Shown here one piece after another: positions 34,706 to 43,513 of a DNA stretch of 64,000 bases. The position numbers and the translations under genes were made by a program. The stretch comes from Bacilli bacterium (GTDB lineage: Bacteria > Bacillota_I > Bacilli_A > RF39 > UBA660), in assembly GCA_017428495.1 (NCBI GenBank), contig JAFRQS010000030.1:105460-169459 (forward strand), read 5' to 3'. Position 1 is the first letter of the stretch. The number at the start of each line of letters is the position of its first letter. A model generated the notes under the pieces. It did no database searches and was not told the DNA's origin. It was given only the letters and a program-made list of their open reading frames with translations.

Positions 34706-35020
34706 CTACAACTTATTATATTTCGTACTCTTTCCTTTTGCTTTCTCAACAGGATATTTCTTGGCTGTCTTTTCCATTTTATCTAAAACTATTTGTTTAG
34801 GGTCAACACCTATTTTATCTGCCATTAATATGCAATAGTTAATAACATCAGCAAGTTCTTCTTTTACTTCTTCAATATTATATTCATTACTCCATTGAAA
34901 GCATTCTAATAGTTCACCAGCTTCAATAGAAATACTTTTAGCTAAATTTTCTGGGGAATGAAATTGGTCCCAATCTCTTTCTTCGTTAAATTTTTCTATC
35001 TTTTCTTGCAATTCTTTCAT
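34706..35020 (-). CDS. MazG-like nucleotide pyrophosphohydrolase
   Basis: 104-residue all-alpha NTP pyrophosphatase. It has the metal-binding pattern of the MazG/RS21-C6 group: SIEAGELLECFQW (E-x2-E) and EELADVINYCILMAD (E-x2-D). It would hydrolyse (d)NTPs to monophosphates. The ATG at 35020 is used (GAGGTG upstream) rather than the one 15 bases earlier. First gene of a three-gene operon with a nuclease-helicase; MazG-type enzymes recur in such contexts, perhaps altering nucleotide pools during infection. Confidence 0.88.
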   Translation of the reverse strand: MKELQEKIEKFNEERDWDQFHSPENLAKSISIEAGELLECFQWSNEYNIEEVKEELADVINYCILMADKIGVDPKQIVLDKMEKTAKKYPVEKAKGKSTKYNKL

Positions 35021-35244
35021 AACGATACACCTCAATTTAATTATAACATAAAATTACAGTTTAACCGTAATTTAGACTATAAATAGTTTTTATCCGTTCA
35101 CCTCAGTCATCACAAAAAACCGACAATACAATACAAAACATATGTAAAATTGTACAAGCCAAATTATAGATTATAATTTAAAAACGCTTCATATAAAAAC
35201 ATTATCAATGTGATTTTATCAGTTAGTATAGATATATAATCAAT

Positions 35245-35270
35245 TAAAAAAATGGTTTTTCAACCAATTT
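35245..35270 (-). terminator. Terminator of the restriction-modification operon
   Basis: Stem TGGTT/AACCA with a GAAA loop followed on the minus strand by seven T, about 40 bases past the stop at 35311. Confidence 0.75.
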
Positions 35271-35310
35271 TAAATTTTTTTGTTACTAAATTTTTATATC
35301 GTATGTTGAT

Positions 35311-35985
35311 TTATGCATGCTTATTATCAATTTTTGTTATTATTATTGCTCTATTATCATCAGTAAATTTTATCGGTTTATATTGACCCGCAAAAAAGTA
35401 TCTATCCCCGTTATTATATCTATAGAATAAGAATAATTTAGTATGATTATTATAGCCAATTATAATATCTCTACATATTTTATTAGGTAAATGCGAAAAC
35501 TGGAGATTATAATATACATCTGCAAACTTTTCTGTTTCTAGATAATATTTCATTTGTGAATTTCTAACAATCCAATTGTTATCATATGTGCCATCTTTTA
35601 TCTGACTTTTAATAATTAAAAAATCATTTGTCTCGTTATAATACATACCCTTTTGGACATTAAAATTATTTGCTAATGCAGAAATGTTCATCGCGGTTAA
35701 CAAATCATTTTCTTCAATTTTATCGATGTTTATATAATCTAATTTGCTTTTGTCATAATCGTTTAAAATATCAACAGCAGTTTTTAAACCAGAATTATGG
35801 ATAGCAATATATTGTTCTCTCTTTTGATCCAAAAAGTATTGACTACTGAGAAATCTTGCAATGTCGCCATCATAATCTAAAGCCTTAATTTTTGAAATAA
35901 AATTATTAATTCTATTTTTATATTGCTCACCCATATTATTAAGTAAAATAATTTCGTTTTCTAAAATTATTTTTTTTAAACTCAT
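35311..35985 (-). CDS. Last gene of the Z1/MORC-type restriction operon, unknown function
   Basis: 224 residues, soluble, family not recognised. The N-terminal half is helical with a charged coil (LNNMGEQYKNRINNFISKIK); the C-terminal half is beta-rich (LFLFYRYNNGDRYFFAGQYKPI), a layout that could bind a nucleic acid end or modified base, but I see no nuclease motif. The ATG at 35985 is chosen: GGAGG lies 5 bases before it, and earlier in-frame ATGs fall inside the upstream gene. It starts at the very end of the PD-(D/E)XK gene, so the two are coupled. Confidence 0.65.
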   Translation of the reverse strand: MSLKKIILENEIILLNNMGEQYKNRINNFISKIKALDYDGDIARFLSSQYFLDQKREQYIAIHNSGLKTAVDILNDYDKSKLDYINIDKIEENDLLTAMNISALANNFNVQKGMYYNETNDFLIIKSQIKDGTYDNNWIVRNSQMKYYLETEKFADVYYNLQFSHLPNKICRDIIIGYNNHTKLFLFYRYNNGDRYFFAGQYKPIKFTDDNRAIIITKIDNKHA

Positions 35986-35986
35986 A

Positions 35987-36892
35987 TTATCCTCCAATAT
36001 TAATATTTCTAACCGGTATGGTTTCGATATTAGATAAATCAACATCATAGTGAACATTTGAAATGCCATCTGGAATATTACCAATTTTTGGCAAATCATC
36101 TGCATCATAAAATTTAATTTCATCATATACTTCAGCCAGTATACAAGCAATTCCATTATAGTTTCCATTTATACCTAATTTCTTCATTTGCTTTTCTAAA
36201 TTAATTATTTGTTCACTATTTAATAATTTCATAGTGCTTAAACACAGGTCATATAAAGACATGCCAACTTCCACAGGTTTTAACACTAATGACGCAACAT
36301 ACACTTTTAATCGTGGTCTATATATTTGATCGTGACTAAACGTGTGTTTACGGAAATCTTTAACAGTTGTCTTTATTTCAATCTTAACCCTATCATTAAT
36401 TTCTACATCATGTTTACATAAAAAATTATTGTGCCATAGAGAATATATGTTATCATCTAAATTATGCATATAATTCAGTAAAGCCAATTCACCGTATAGC
36501 CCGATTTCAGAAGCACTATCCCTGATTGTTGATGAATTAAAAATTGTTTCTAATGAATTAAACAAATTTAACATTTCATCTGCTGAAAGGGCTTTGTTTT
36601 GTTTTAAAAACAAATAGTTACAAACTCTTTTGAAATGTGCTATATTTTCTTCATCACTTTTTTTGCAAATCAATATATGGAATATACCAATATCATTATT
36701 ATCTATACTAAGTTTAATATTGTTTTTCATGCAAAAGAAGTCATTATCAAATGATAAACTATTCACGTTATTACCATTGCTTCTTACTAAGATAGTGCTA
36801 TATCCTTCATTATTTGTGCATGTTACAGCATTTGTGTGATTTAGTTCATCAACGCTGATATCAGTTATATATTTATTAAAATCTTCTTTCAT
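35987..36892 (-). CDS. PD-(D/E)XK motif protein (DUF4420-like), probable restriction nuclease
   Basis: 301 residues. The core nuclease motif is visible: Glu135 in GLYGELALLNY, Asp162 in KHDVEIN and the Glu172-x-Lys174 of KIEIKTT, as in DUF4420 (PF14390-type) proteins. These accompany Z1 helicases and MORC-like ATPases in predicted restriction systems, where they are the likely cutting subunit. Its start overlaps the Z1 gene's end by 4 bases. Cytoplasmic. Confidence 0.85.
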   Translation of the reverse strand: MKEDFNKYITDISVDELNHTNAVTCTNNEGYSTILVRSNGNNVNSLSFDNDFFCMKNNIKLSIDNNDIGIFHILICKKSDEENIAHFKRVCNYLFLKQNKALSADEMLNLFNSLETIFNSSTIRDSASEIGLYGELALLNYMHNLDDNIYSLWHNNFLCKHDVEINDRVKIEIKTTVKDFRKHTFSHDQIYRPRLKVYVASLVLKPVEVGMSLYDLCLSTMKLLNSEQIINLEKQMKKLGINGNYNGIACILAEVYDEIKFYDADDLPKIGNIPDGISNVHYDVDLSNIETIPVRNINIGG

Positions 36893-39039
36893 TCAAACTC
36901 TCCTGTTACATAATTGGTCCAAATTTTATCATATGGATAATTAATTGTCAAAATCGGGATTATATCACCTTTATCATTTTCCTCAGTATAAACATTATGA
37001 ATTTGCACATTTAGTTCATCATTATAAATTGCTTTATCGCCAGGATAATCATTACTTACTTGATAACTTTCCGGCAATTCTTTAATAGCCATACCGTTTG
37101 CAATTGTGCTACGGAATTCGTTTTCACCATCACGCATTTTTACCAATACAAATTTGTCTTCTATAAAATTATTATCTATAGCATCTATAATTATTCTAAA
37201 GACGAAATCATTTATACTACTATCTCGTGGAAAAATTAATTTTGATACAACTTTTTCATAAAACTCTTTGAGTGAAATATTAATATAACATTTGTGTTTA
37301 TGTTTTCCCTTATTACCACCATATAAATACTCTTTTTTTTCGCAATCGTTATTATCCAAATCAAGTAAATATTGGTTTATTATACTATAATTTTTTTGAT
37401 AATCTTTTTTATTCTCATAGTTAATTGACTTACTATAAGAATATCCTTGTGAAATTGACCCAACACGTATTGTTTTAGAAACCGATTTTCTTGTTAATAT
37501 CAGTTTTTCATCATTTAATACAAATATTCGTTTCATGCATTGCATTGGCTTATTAGTTTTTAGGAATTCTTCAACTGTCTTCCACAAAAACTCTTCGTGA
37601 GTATTTATAGCTACAAAATACTCTTTCATTTCGTTTGTCATATACACTCTGCAAAGATCAAGATATGATTCTTTATATCCAAACCACCTAGCCCTTTGCA
37701 ATGTGCTATCAATAGGATTTTGTTTAGCAGAACGATAAATATATGTGACTGCTAAGTTTTTAACTGTAATGCCTCTTTCAAGCATATTCCCCCCTACAAG
37801 TATCTTATATTTATAATACTTATCGATTCCCTCATCAATATCCTTGTTGCTCTCCTCAGTCGTGTTTATTTGAAATACATCGGTCCTATTTAAGTTCTTT
37901 TTAATTTGCTCAATCACATCATTGAAATTTGGATAATAAAACCTAATATTTTCTTTCATATCTATATATACTTTTTCAAACTCATATAGCAAATCGTCAT
38001 ATCCAAATGATTTTGCATCCGACAATATTGTAGTAATATTGTGTAATTCAGACTTTACTCTATCATAAACAGTGGATTGGATTTTAGTTTTTGATGATGG
38101 ATGTACCAGCATGCTATGCTGGCTATCATCATTTCTGAGTGCTCTTACAGCTGCACCTATTAAGTAATACTTTAATGCTTCACTGAAAGATTTAGGTATC
38201 CCCAATTCAAAATCATCTGTATCACTTATTGCCTTAACGAGTGGATTTTTACATGTGTCATGAAAAACTGACGCGCCAGTATAGCCAACCCCTGGTTCAA
38301 CTAAAACACAAGAATCTGGTGACAAATTATTTAATCTTGTGCTTAGCAAAAGATTAGATTGAGGGGTAGCCGTTACACTTAAATATGTACCTCTTTTGAT
38401 ATAACTAACGCAAGTTAAAATTGATTGACTAATCGTCAATTGTCTGTTTTTGGCACCTGGTGAATATTCATCACCTTCATCATCAACTATTAGAGAGGCA
38501 ACATCATTTAGCGATGAAGTTAATTTTTCTAAATTGGCTAGATTTTGTTCGCTTGTTGCAGATTTGTGTTTTAAAACCATTAAAATAACTTTACATCCAT
38601 TATTTATCTGTTGCTTTATTTTAGCACTATCAGCATTATTAATATCCATGATAAGAATATCATCATTGTTATAGAATTCTGATCGTATTCTATCTTTATT
38701 TTGCGTTAGTAAGTTATTCTTAGTACCACCAATAACATAAGCTATATCATACCCGTTATCAAATGCTAGCGCTATTGATGATATAAAAAACGCTGTTTTT
38801 CCACTTTGTACTTTACCGAGGCATAATACCTTTGTCATATTCTCATATTTGCTATTAGGATTTACAAATTTAGTCAGTGCTTTAATCGAATTTGAAAAGA
38901 CACTATTTAAACTCTCCTCTGACCAAGTCTCAAGCATATGCTCTTCTAACTTTTTCTTATACTTACCATCGGTTTTAATATTTGTAAGATATTCCGAATT
39001 AGCAAAGTCACTATTCTCACTGATTATTGTTTGTTCCAT
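36889..39039 (-). CDS. Z1-domain superfamily II helicase/translocase
   Basis: 716 residues. Walker A is GKVQSGKT (75-82), the Walker B-like acidic motif DDEGDE (186-191), then TATPQSN (223-229) and, near 415-450, GGNMLERGITV and the arginine-finger region STLQRARWFGY. This is the Z1 (PF10593-type) family, described as the helicase of restriction-like operons with a MORC/MutL-type ATPase. It would move on DNA to bring the nuclease to its target. Overlaps the nuclease gene by 4 bases and follows the ATPase gene by 8. Confidence 0.92.
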   Translation of the reverse strand: MEQTIISENSDFANSEYLTNIKTDGKYKKKLEEHMLETWSEESLNSVFSNSIKALTKFVNPNSKYENMTKVLCLGKVQSGKTAFFISSIALAFDNGYDIAYVIGGTKNNLLTQNKDRIRSEFYNNDDILIMDINNADSAKIKQQINNGCKVILMVLKHKSATSEQNLANLEKLTSSLNDVASLIVDDEGDEYSPGAKNRQLTISQSILTCVSYIKRGTYLSVTATPQSNLLLSTRLNNLSPDSCVLVEPGVGYTGASVFHDTCKNPLVKAISDTDDFELGIPKSFSEALKYYLIGAAVRALRNDDSQHSMLVHPSSKTKIQSTVYDRVKSELHNITTILSDAKSFGYDDLLYEFEKVYIDMKENIRFYYPNFNDVIEQIKKNLNRTDVFQINTTEESNKDIDEGIDKYYKYKILVGGNMLERGITVKNLAVTYIYRSAKQNPIDSTLQRARWFGYKESYLDLCRVYMTNEMKEYFVAINTHEEFLWKTVEEFLKTNKPMQCMKRIFVLNDEKLILTRKSVSKTIRVGSISQGYSYSKSINYENKKDYQKNYSIINQYLLDLDNNDCEKKEYLYGGNKGKHKHKCYINISLKEFYEKVVSKLIFPRDSSINDFVFRIIIDAIDNNFIEDKFVLVKMRDGENEFRSTIANGMAIKELPESYQVSNDYPGDKAIYNDELNVQIHNVYTEENDKGDIIPILTINYPYDKIWTNYVTGEFE

Positions 39040-39047
39040 ATTTTCAC

Positions 39048-40514
39048 CTACTTAATACTTGTAACAATAGAATTAATAATCTGAATGATTTTGTATGCAT
39101 CTTTATTTCCGCTGTTTTTTGATGTAATTATTGATATGCAAATTGTAATTACAATTTTTTGCATTAATTCTATATTATCGTTATTGGTTTTATAATTTTC
39201 AAAATACGGTAATCCTGAATTAATTTTTAAATCAAACTTGTTGTTTTCTCTTGTTTTTAAATCTATCCAATTGTCGTAGTCATTATTAACAAAATTAACG
39301 TAAAAAATGTAGTCAATGTTTGAAATAGATACTATAGTCGGAGTTCTCTCACTGTCACAATCAATATTTGATATATTATTTTTAGGTATATCTGTATTAT
39401 CAACATGTGTAGTTATAATTTTTGAAATTTCTTCGCTATTAACAGTAGAAAATAATTTGCTAACATTTGTAGATATCTGGTCTTGTTTTTCTTTTGATAC
39501 AACTTTCTCATCTTTTCTTAATTCACATGATTTCTTAATCAACCAACCGGCTGCCTCTTGTATTTCTTCAATAAACTTTTCTTCTATTTCTCCTTCCCAC
39601 ATTAATTCATCTTTTGTATATGATGGTTCCCAATTATCACCTTTCAAATATACCTCGCCAGTTATCCTTTGATATGAGAATGAGTTCGGTTTCCCTAATA
39701 ATTTTGTTGGCCTATAGTGCATTTTAATAACTCTACCTTTTCTAAATATATTAAGCCCTGAAAATTCAGTATTTCCAGTAGTTCTAATGCCAATCCAACC
39801 TTCAAAACAATACTCTTGCCCATCCACTTCGAATTTTCTGTTAAAAACCGTTTTATACTCAGAGTTATTATCAGGATTAATCCATAATTCTGGGGCTTCG
39901 TATAATACAGGTTGTTTATTAATTGTTAGTTCCAAATCACCATTTCTAATATCTATAGCATATATTTCGGATAAAACTCTAATTAATGATTGAACCTTAT
40001 TTGGAGTTATTTTCTTATTTAAGTTTTTAATGTAAATTGTTGTGAAATGCTCATTCTCATAACATTCATATTGGTCGGCATCAATTGTATCTGGTGCATT
40101 AATTGAAATATCATCTACATCCATTTCAATTATATATTTATTTTTAGACTTATACTGTGTAGTTTCAACTGACCAAAAAGAGCCTAAGCATGTTGCTGCA
40201 GTTTTGAGCCCCATACCCTTTTCGCTTCTACCTGACTTATCTTCTGGCGGTGAATTTAATTTAACGGCTCTAGAAAAATCATCGACCTCCATACCATAAG
40301 CATTATCATGTATTCTTATATATTCAGGATATATTTCTAGATCAACTTTTACTTTGTTTTGTCCAATTTTTCTTAAGATATCTCTGTTTGCAAAAAAACT
40401 CTGTGTAGAATTGTCTATAAACTCAGCAATTGCACTTTCTATCTTATATGATTGATTCTTGTATGTGCCTAATATGCTTGAATCGGGTCTAATATCCATT
40501 GCCAATTTATTCAT
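39048..40514 (-). CDS. GHKL (MORC/MutL-like) ATPase
   Basis: 488 residues with the Bergerat ATP-binding fold in the first ~250: N-box AIAEFIDNSTQS (Glu31, Asn35), the DNAYGM variant of DxGxG (70-75) and the lid GRSEKGMGLK (95-104). An S5-like domain follows. Such ATPases are thought to act as ATP-driven clamps in this class of restriction system. Overlaps the methyltransferase gene by 8 bases. The C-terminal ~150 residues are unassigned. Confidence 0.9.
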   Translation of the reverse strand: MNKLAMDIRPDSSILGTYKNQSYKIESAIAEFIDNSTQSFFANRDILRKIGQNKVKVDLEIYPEYIRIHDNAYGMEVDDFSRAVKLNSPPEDKSGRSEKGMGLKTAATCLGSFWSVETTQYKSKNKYIIEMDVDDISINAPDTIDADQYECYENEHFTTIYIKNLNKKITPNKVQSLIRVLSEIYAIDIRNGDLELTINKQPVLYEAPELWINPDNNSEYKTVFNRKFEVDGQEYCFEGWIGIRTTGNTEFSGLNIFRKGRVIKMHYRPTKLLGKPNSFSYQRITGEVYLKGDNWEPSYTKDELMWEGEIEEKFIEEIQEAAGWLIKKSCELRKDEKVVSKEKQDQISTNVSKLFSTVNSEEISKIITTHVDNTDIPKNNISNIDCDSERTPTIVSISNIDYIFYVNFVNNDYDNWIDLKTRENNKFDLKINSGLPYFENYKTNNDNIELMQKIVITICISIITSKNSGNKDAYKIIQIINSIVTSIK

Positions 40515-41688
40515 TTAATTGTTCCTCCTTATAATTTATCAATTTTTCAAATGATTGTTTAATGACTTCAACATTAACAGCATTCCCAAATTGCTTATAT
40601 GCCTGCTGATCACATTGATTGCAAACAAAAGCGTCTGGAAAACTCTGCAATCTAGCCGCTTCCCTAACAGTGAGTCTTCGCCTATACTTCCCAATTATTG
40701 GAATTTGAACTAAGGCGACTAATGCTGGAAAACAATTTGTGTTTTTTACTCTAATACCTGACGGTCTAAATTGTATTATACCATCCCATAGTGATGTTAT
40801 TTCTTTTCCACATTGCCATTCAAACTTCCTTTGAGTTTTATTAAACTCTGACAAATAATTATATTTTTTTGCCCATGTATCAATAAAATCTTTGTTTCTC
40901 TTATATAATTCATTATTTTTTCTTATAAACTCTTTTTTCCAATTTGGCATTTTGGTTTCCGGTTTTTTTTTGAAATAGTCGTACCATATTGGAAATCCTA
41001 TTATTTTATCATTAATTCCATTATAAAATTCATCCCAAGCGTTAAGCACATATTTTTCGTGCTCACTAATATAATATTTTTTTGAAACTTTCTTTCTCTC
41101 AATTATATTGAATATATCATTATCTTGTTTTGTTTTAAGATTATCAAATTCAATTTTTAAGTCCTTTTTTTTATTATCTGGGTCATATATCCCCAATATA
41201 ACAACTCTGTCTCTCAATTGTGGTATTCCTAGTTCGTGTGGACTTAAAACTATTGGTTTTTCAGTCAGCCTATATCCGATTTGTTTTAAGTGTTTATAAA
41301 TAACTTTCCATGTTCGTCCATGATCATGCGTTAAAAGATTTTTAACATTTTCCAAAATAATATATTTTGTCTTGTGATAATTCAAAATGCGCTCTATTTC
41401 AAAAAATAATGTTCCTTTTGTCTCATCTTTAAATCCTTTTTGATGTCCAGCCTTAGAGAATGCTTGACATGGGAATCCCGCGCATAGCACATCATGCTTA
41501 GGAATATTTTCAACTTTCACATTTCTTATATTGCATTCTGAATTTATCCCATAATTTTTAAAGTATGTTTCTATTGCATATGGATCTATTTCTGATGCAA
41601 AAACACATTCTCCACCCAACTGCGTCATAGCTTGGTGAAATCCACCTATACCAGCAAATAGATCTATAAATTTAAATTTTTTTTTCAT
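40507..41688 (-). CDS. DNA (cytosine-5) methyltransferase
   Basis: 393 residues. Motif I is DLFAGIGGFHQA (9-20), motif IV GFPCQAF with catalytic Cys74, motif VI ENVKNL (113-118), motif VIII QLRDRVVILGI, and C-terminal motif X YKQFGNAVNVEV. The target recognition region (~215-330) is long and Trp/Lys-rich; its sequence specificity cannot be read. It protects host DNA in the restriction operon. It starts at the last base of the upstream unknown gene. Confidence 0.95.
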   Translation of the reverse strand: MKKKFKFIDLFAGIGGFHQAMTQLGGECVFASEIDPYAIETYFKNYGINSECNIRNVKVENIPKHDVLCAGFPCQAFSKAGHQKGFKDETKGTLFFEIERILNYHKTKYIILENVKNLLTHDHGRTWKVIYKHLKQIGYRLTEKPIVLSPHELGIPQLRDRVVILGIYDPDNKKKDLKIEFDNLKTKQDNDIFNIIERKKVSKKYYISEHEKYVLNAWDEFYNGINDKIIGFPIWYDYFKKKPETKMPNWKKEFIRKNNELYKRNKDFIDTWAKKYNYLSEFNKTQRKFEWQCGKEITSLWDGIIQFRPSGIRVKNTNCFPALVALVQIPIIGKYRRRLTVREAARLQSFPDAFVCNQCDQQAYKQFGNAVNVEVIKQSFEKLINYKEEQLNE

Positions 41689-42251
41689 TAATTATTCACC
41701 TTGTTACAATTTATATAGTCATTTAGAAATATTTCAAAATTATTTGGAGTAAATATCCATATCTGTTGCTTTGAATAGTTAGTTTTAATAAATCCCTTCT
41801 TATAACCTTCTATTAGCAATTCTATACTTACATAGCATGATCTAGTGGTTTCATGATAAACAAAATTATATGCGTTCCACGCAACCATAATCGGATTGTT
41901 ATCAAAATTATAGTAGCCAAATATAGCAAAAAATGAATTGTTCGAAGTTGATATATATTTATTTATGTCCGTTTTCCTGACGTTAGTGACCTGAACGCGT
42001 CTTATATTTAACTTATTATACCAACCAGCCCCTGTTATGTTTTTATAATACATTATAATTTTATAAATTATTTTATTCTTGGTAATATTTACTTCATATG
42101 GAGACGTTTTTACATCACCATTATCAATCAATTTAAAACCACATACATTAATGAATTTTTCAAATTCATTAATTAAAGATGCCTTGCTATATTTTATATC
42201 TTCTTTATTTACTACTATTTCATTTCGCTTATTGATATTATAATAATACAT
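41688..42251 (-). CDS. First gene of the restriction operon, unknown function
   Basis: 187 residues, soluble, aromatic-rich and beta-rich (YKIIMYYKNITGAGWYNKLNIR; FFAIFGYYNFDNNPIM; SCYVSIELLIEGYKKG). No nuclease motif is evident. The middle has the look of a small DNA- or base-recognition domain, but that is impression only. The gene lies at the head of the operon with GGTGAT before its ATG, and TATAAT lies about 35 bases upstream. One-base overlap with the methyltransferase start suggests coupled expression. Confidence 0.65.
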   Translation of the reverse strand: MYYYNINKRNEIVVNKEDIKYSKASLINEFEKFINVCGFKLIDNGDVKTSPYEVNITKNKIIYKIIMYYKNITGAGWYNKLNIRRVQVTNVRKTDINKYISTSNNSFFAIFGYYNFDNNPIMVAWNAYNFVYHETTRSCYVSIELLIEGYKKGFIKTNYSKQQIWIFTPNNFEIFLNDYINCNKVNN

Positions 42252-42357
42252 TTTATCACCATTCTACACATTTTCTATAATACTACAATAAATTATATCA
42301 TAAAATTGCGCATTTTTTATTTTTGTAAATAAAAATTTTAATAATTTATGTCATTTT

Positions 42358-42870
42358 TTATTCTTTAATAACACCAATATATGGTAAGTTTCTATATTGC
42401 TCTTTATAGTCTAAACCATAACCTACTACAAATAGATCATCTATTTCAAATCCTGTATAGTCTACTTCTATTTTTATTTTTCTTCTTGCTTTTTTATCTA
42501 ATAATGTACATATTTTTAATGATTTAGGTTTCATATCATTAATATATTCTTTTAAGAATTTTAATGTATAACCGGTATCTATAATATCTTCTATTATTAT
42601 TACATTCTTATTTTCTATATTATCTTTAGATATAGATAAATTTAATTCTATTTTACCAGTAGTATTCTTACCATTATAACTAGATACTCTTAAGAATTCT
42701 ATTCTAGCATTACCTTTATATTTTTTTAATAAATCACATGCAAAGAATACTGCTCCTTTTAATGTACATATAAATACTACTTCTTCATTTTTATATTGTT
42801 TATATAGTTCATTAGCTATTTCTTTTATTCTATTATTTATTTCTTTTTGTGTATATAATTTCTTTATCAT
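42358..42870 (-). CDS. hpt: Hypoxanthine phosphoribosyltransferase
   Basis: 170-residue purine salvage enzyme converting hypoxanthine or guanine plus PRPP to IMP or GMP. The PRPP-binding motif VIIIEDIIDTGYTL lies at 90-103, FICTLKGAVFFACDL supplies the pyrophosphate loop, and VGYGLDYKEQYRNLPYIGV is the typical C-terminus. Beside a hypothetical gene and near the riboswitch-controlled purine permease, so the locus handles purines. Confidence 0.95.
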   Translation of the reverse strand: MIKKLYTQKEINNRIKEIANELYKQYKNEEVVFICTLKGAVFFACDLLKKYKGNARIEFLRVSSYNGKNTTGKIELNLSISKDNIENKNVIIIEDIIDTGYTLKFLKEYINDMKPKSLKICTLLDKKARRKIKIEVDYTGFEIDDLFVVGYGLDYKEQYRNLPYIGVIKE

Positions 42871-42878
42871 AAGTACTC

Positions 42879-43298
42879 CTATCCTGCTACTACAATATCT
42901 ATTAACTTTTCTATTTCTCTACCATATTCATTAGTAGAGTCATCCTCTAATCCTTTTGTTTGTAATTCATTTGATAAAGCATCTTCAATATCACATATAT
43001 CCATATGTTCATAATTAGGTACTATTTTATATAATAGTTTTCTTTGTTCTTCTGACATCCATTCATTAATTCTTTGTATTTCAAATGCATTTTCAATTAA
43101 ATCAGTTAACATTTTAAAGTCTTCATTTTTTACTCTCCAAATAGTATCTATAGATGGTGAAGTTATTTCATTACTAGTTTTATATATAAATCCCTCGTTT
43201 TCTAAGCTTATTATATTTTTCATTAATTTTTGTCTTTCTATTATTAATTCTTCTAATGATTTATTTATATAATCTTTTTTTAATAATCTTACTACCAT
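42879..43298 (-). CDS. Hypothetical protein upstream of hpt
   Basis: 139 residues, soluble and largely helical; an N-terminal KSLEELIIERQKLMKNIISLE helix and an acidic second half. No recognised family. It ends 8 bases before hpt, so it is probably the first gene of that operon. No membrane segment or signal peptide. Confidence 0.55.
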   Translation of the reverse strand: MVVRLLKKDYINKSLEELIIERQKLMKNIISLENEGFIYKTSNEITSPSIDTIWRVKNEDFKMLTDLIENAFEIQRINEWMSEEQRKLLYKIVPNYEHMDICDIEDALSNELQTKGLEDDSTNEYGREIEKLIDIVVAG

Positions 43299-43375
43299 AT
43301 TATCACCAAATAAATTATATCATACCTATTGATTTTTTATATTATTTATGTAATAATTTAATTGGAAAATAAAAG

Positions 43376-43450
43376 TCATATATGCTTAAAAATATGGTTT
43401 AAGCGTTTCTACCAATTCACCATAAATGAATGGACTATGGCAATTTATTA
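43376..43450 (+). promoter_or_regulatory. Guanine-type purine riboswitch
   Basis: Core sequences of the purine aptamer are present: AATATGGTTT (J1/2-P2), GTTTCTACC (43405-43413), a P3 hairpin TTCA/TGAA and GGACTATGG (43432-43440). The specificity base in GACTATG is C (43435), equivalent to C74, which marks guanine/hypoxanthine rather than adenine ligands. The expression platform is the terminator just downstream, so ligand should switch the permease off. Confidence 0.92.
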
Positions 43451-43465
43451 ATACTTCTAGATGGT

Positions 43466-43490
43466 CTTACATATGAGTGTAAGTTTTTTT
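43466..43490 (+). terminator. Riboswitch expression-platform terminator
   Basis: Stem CTTACA/TGTAAG with a 6-base loop followed by seven T, between the purine aptamer and the permease start. Confidence 0.85.
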
Positions 43491-43513
43491 ATTTTCTAGA
43501 AAGGTGTGTGCTT

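Noticed and set aside
35985..36168. Longer start for the last restriction-operon gene
   Set aside because: The extra 61 residues overlap the nuclease gene and are Met/Ile-rich nonsense; GGAGG lies only before the ATG at 35985.
43430..43513. ATG at 43430 as start of the purine permease
   Set aside because: It falls in the riboswitch aptamer and the frame runs through the terminator; a GTG with a ribosome site at 43514 fits the family's N-terminus.
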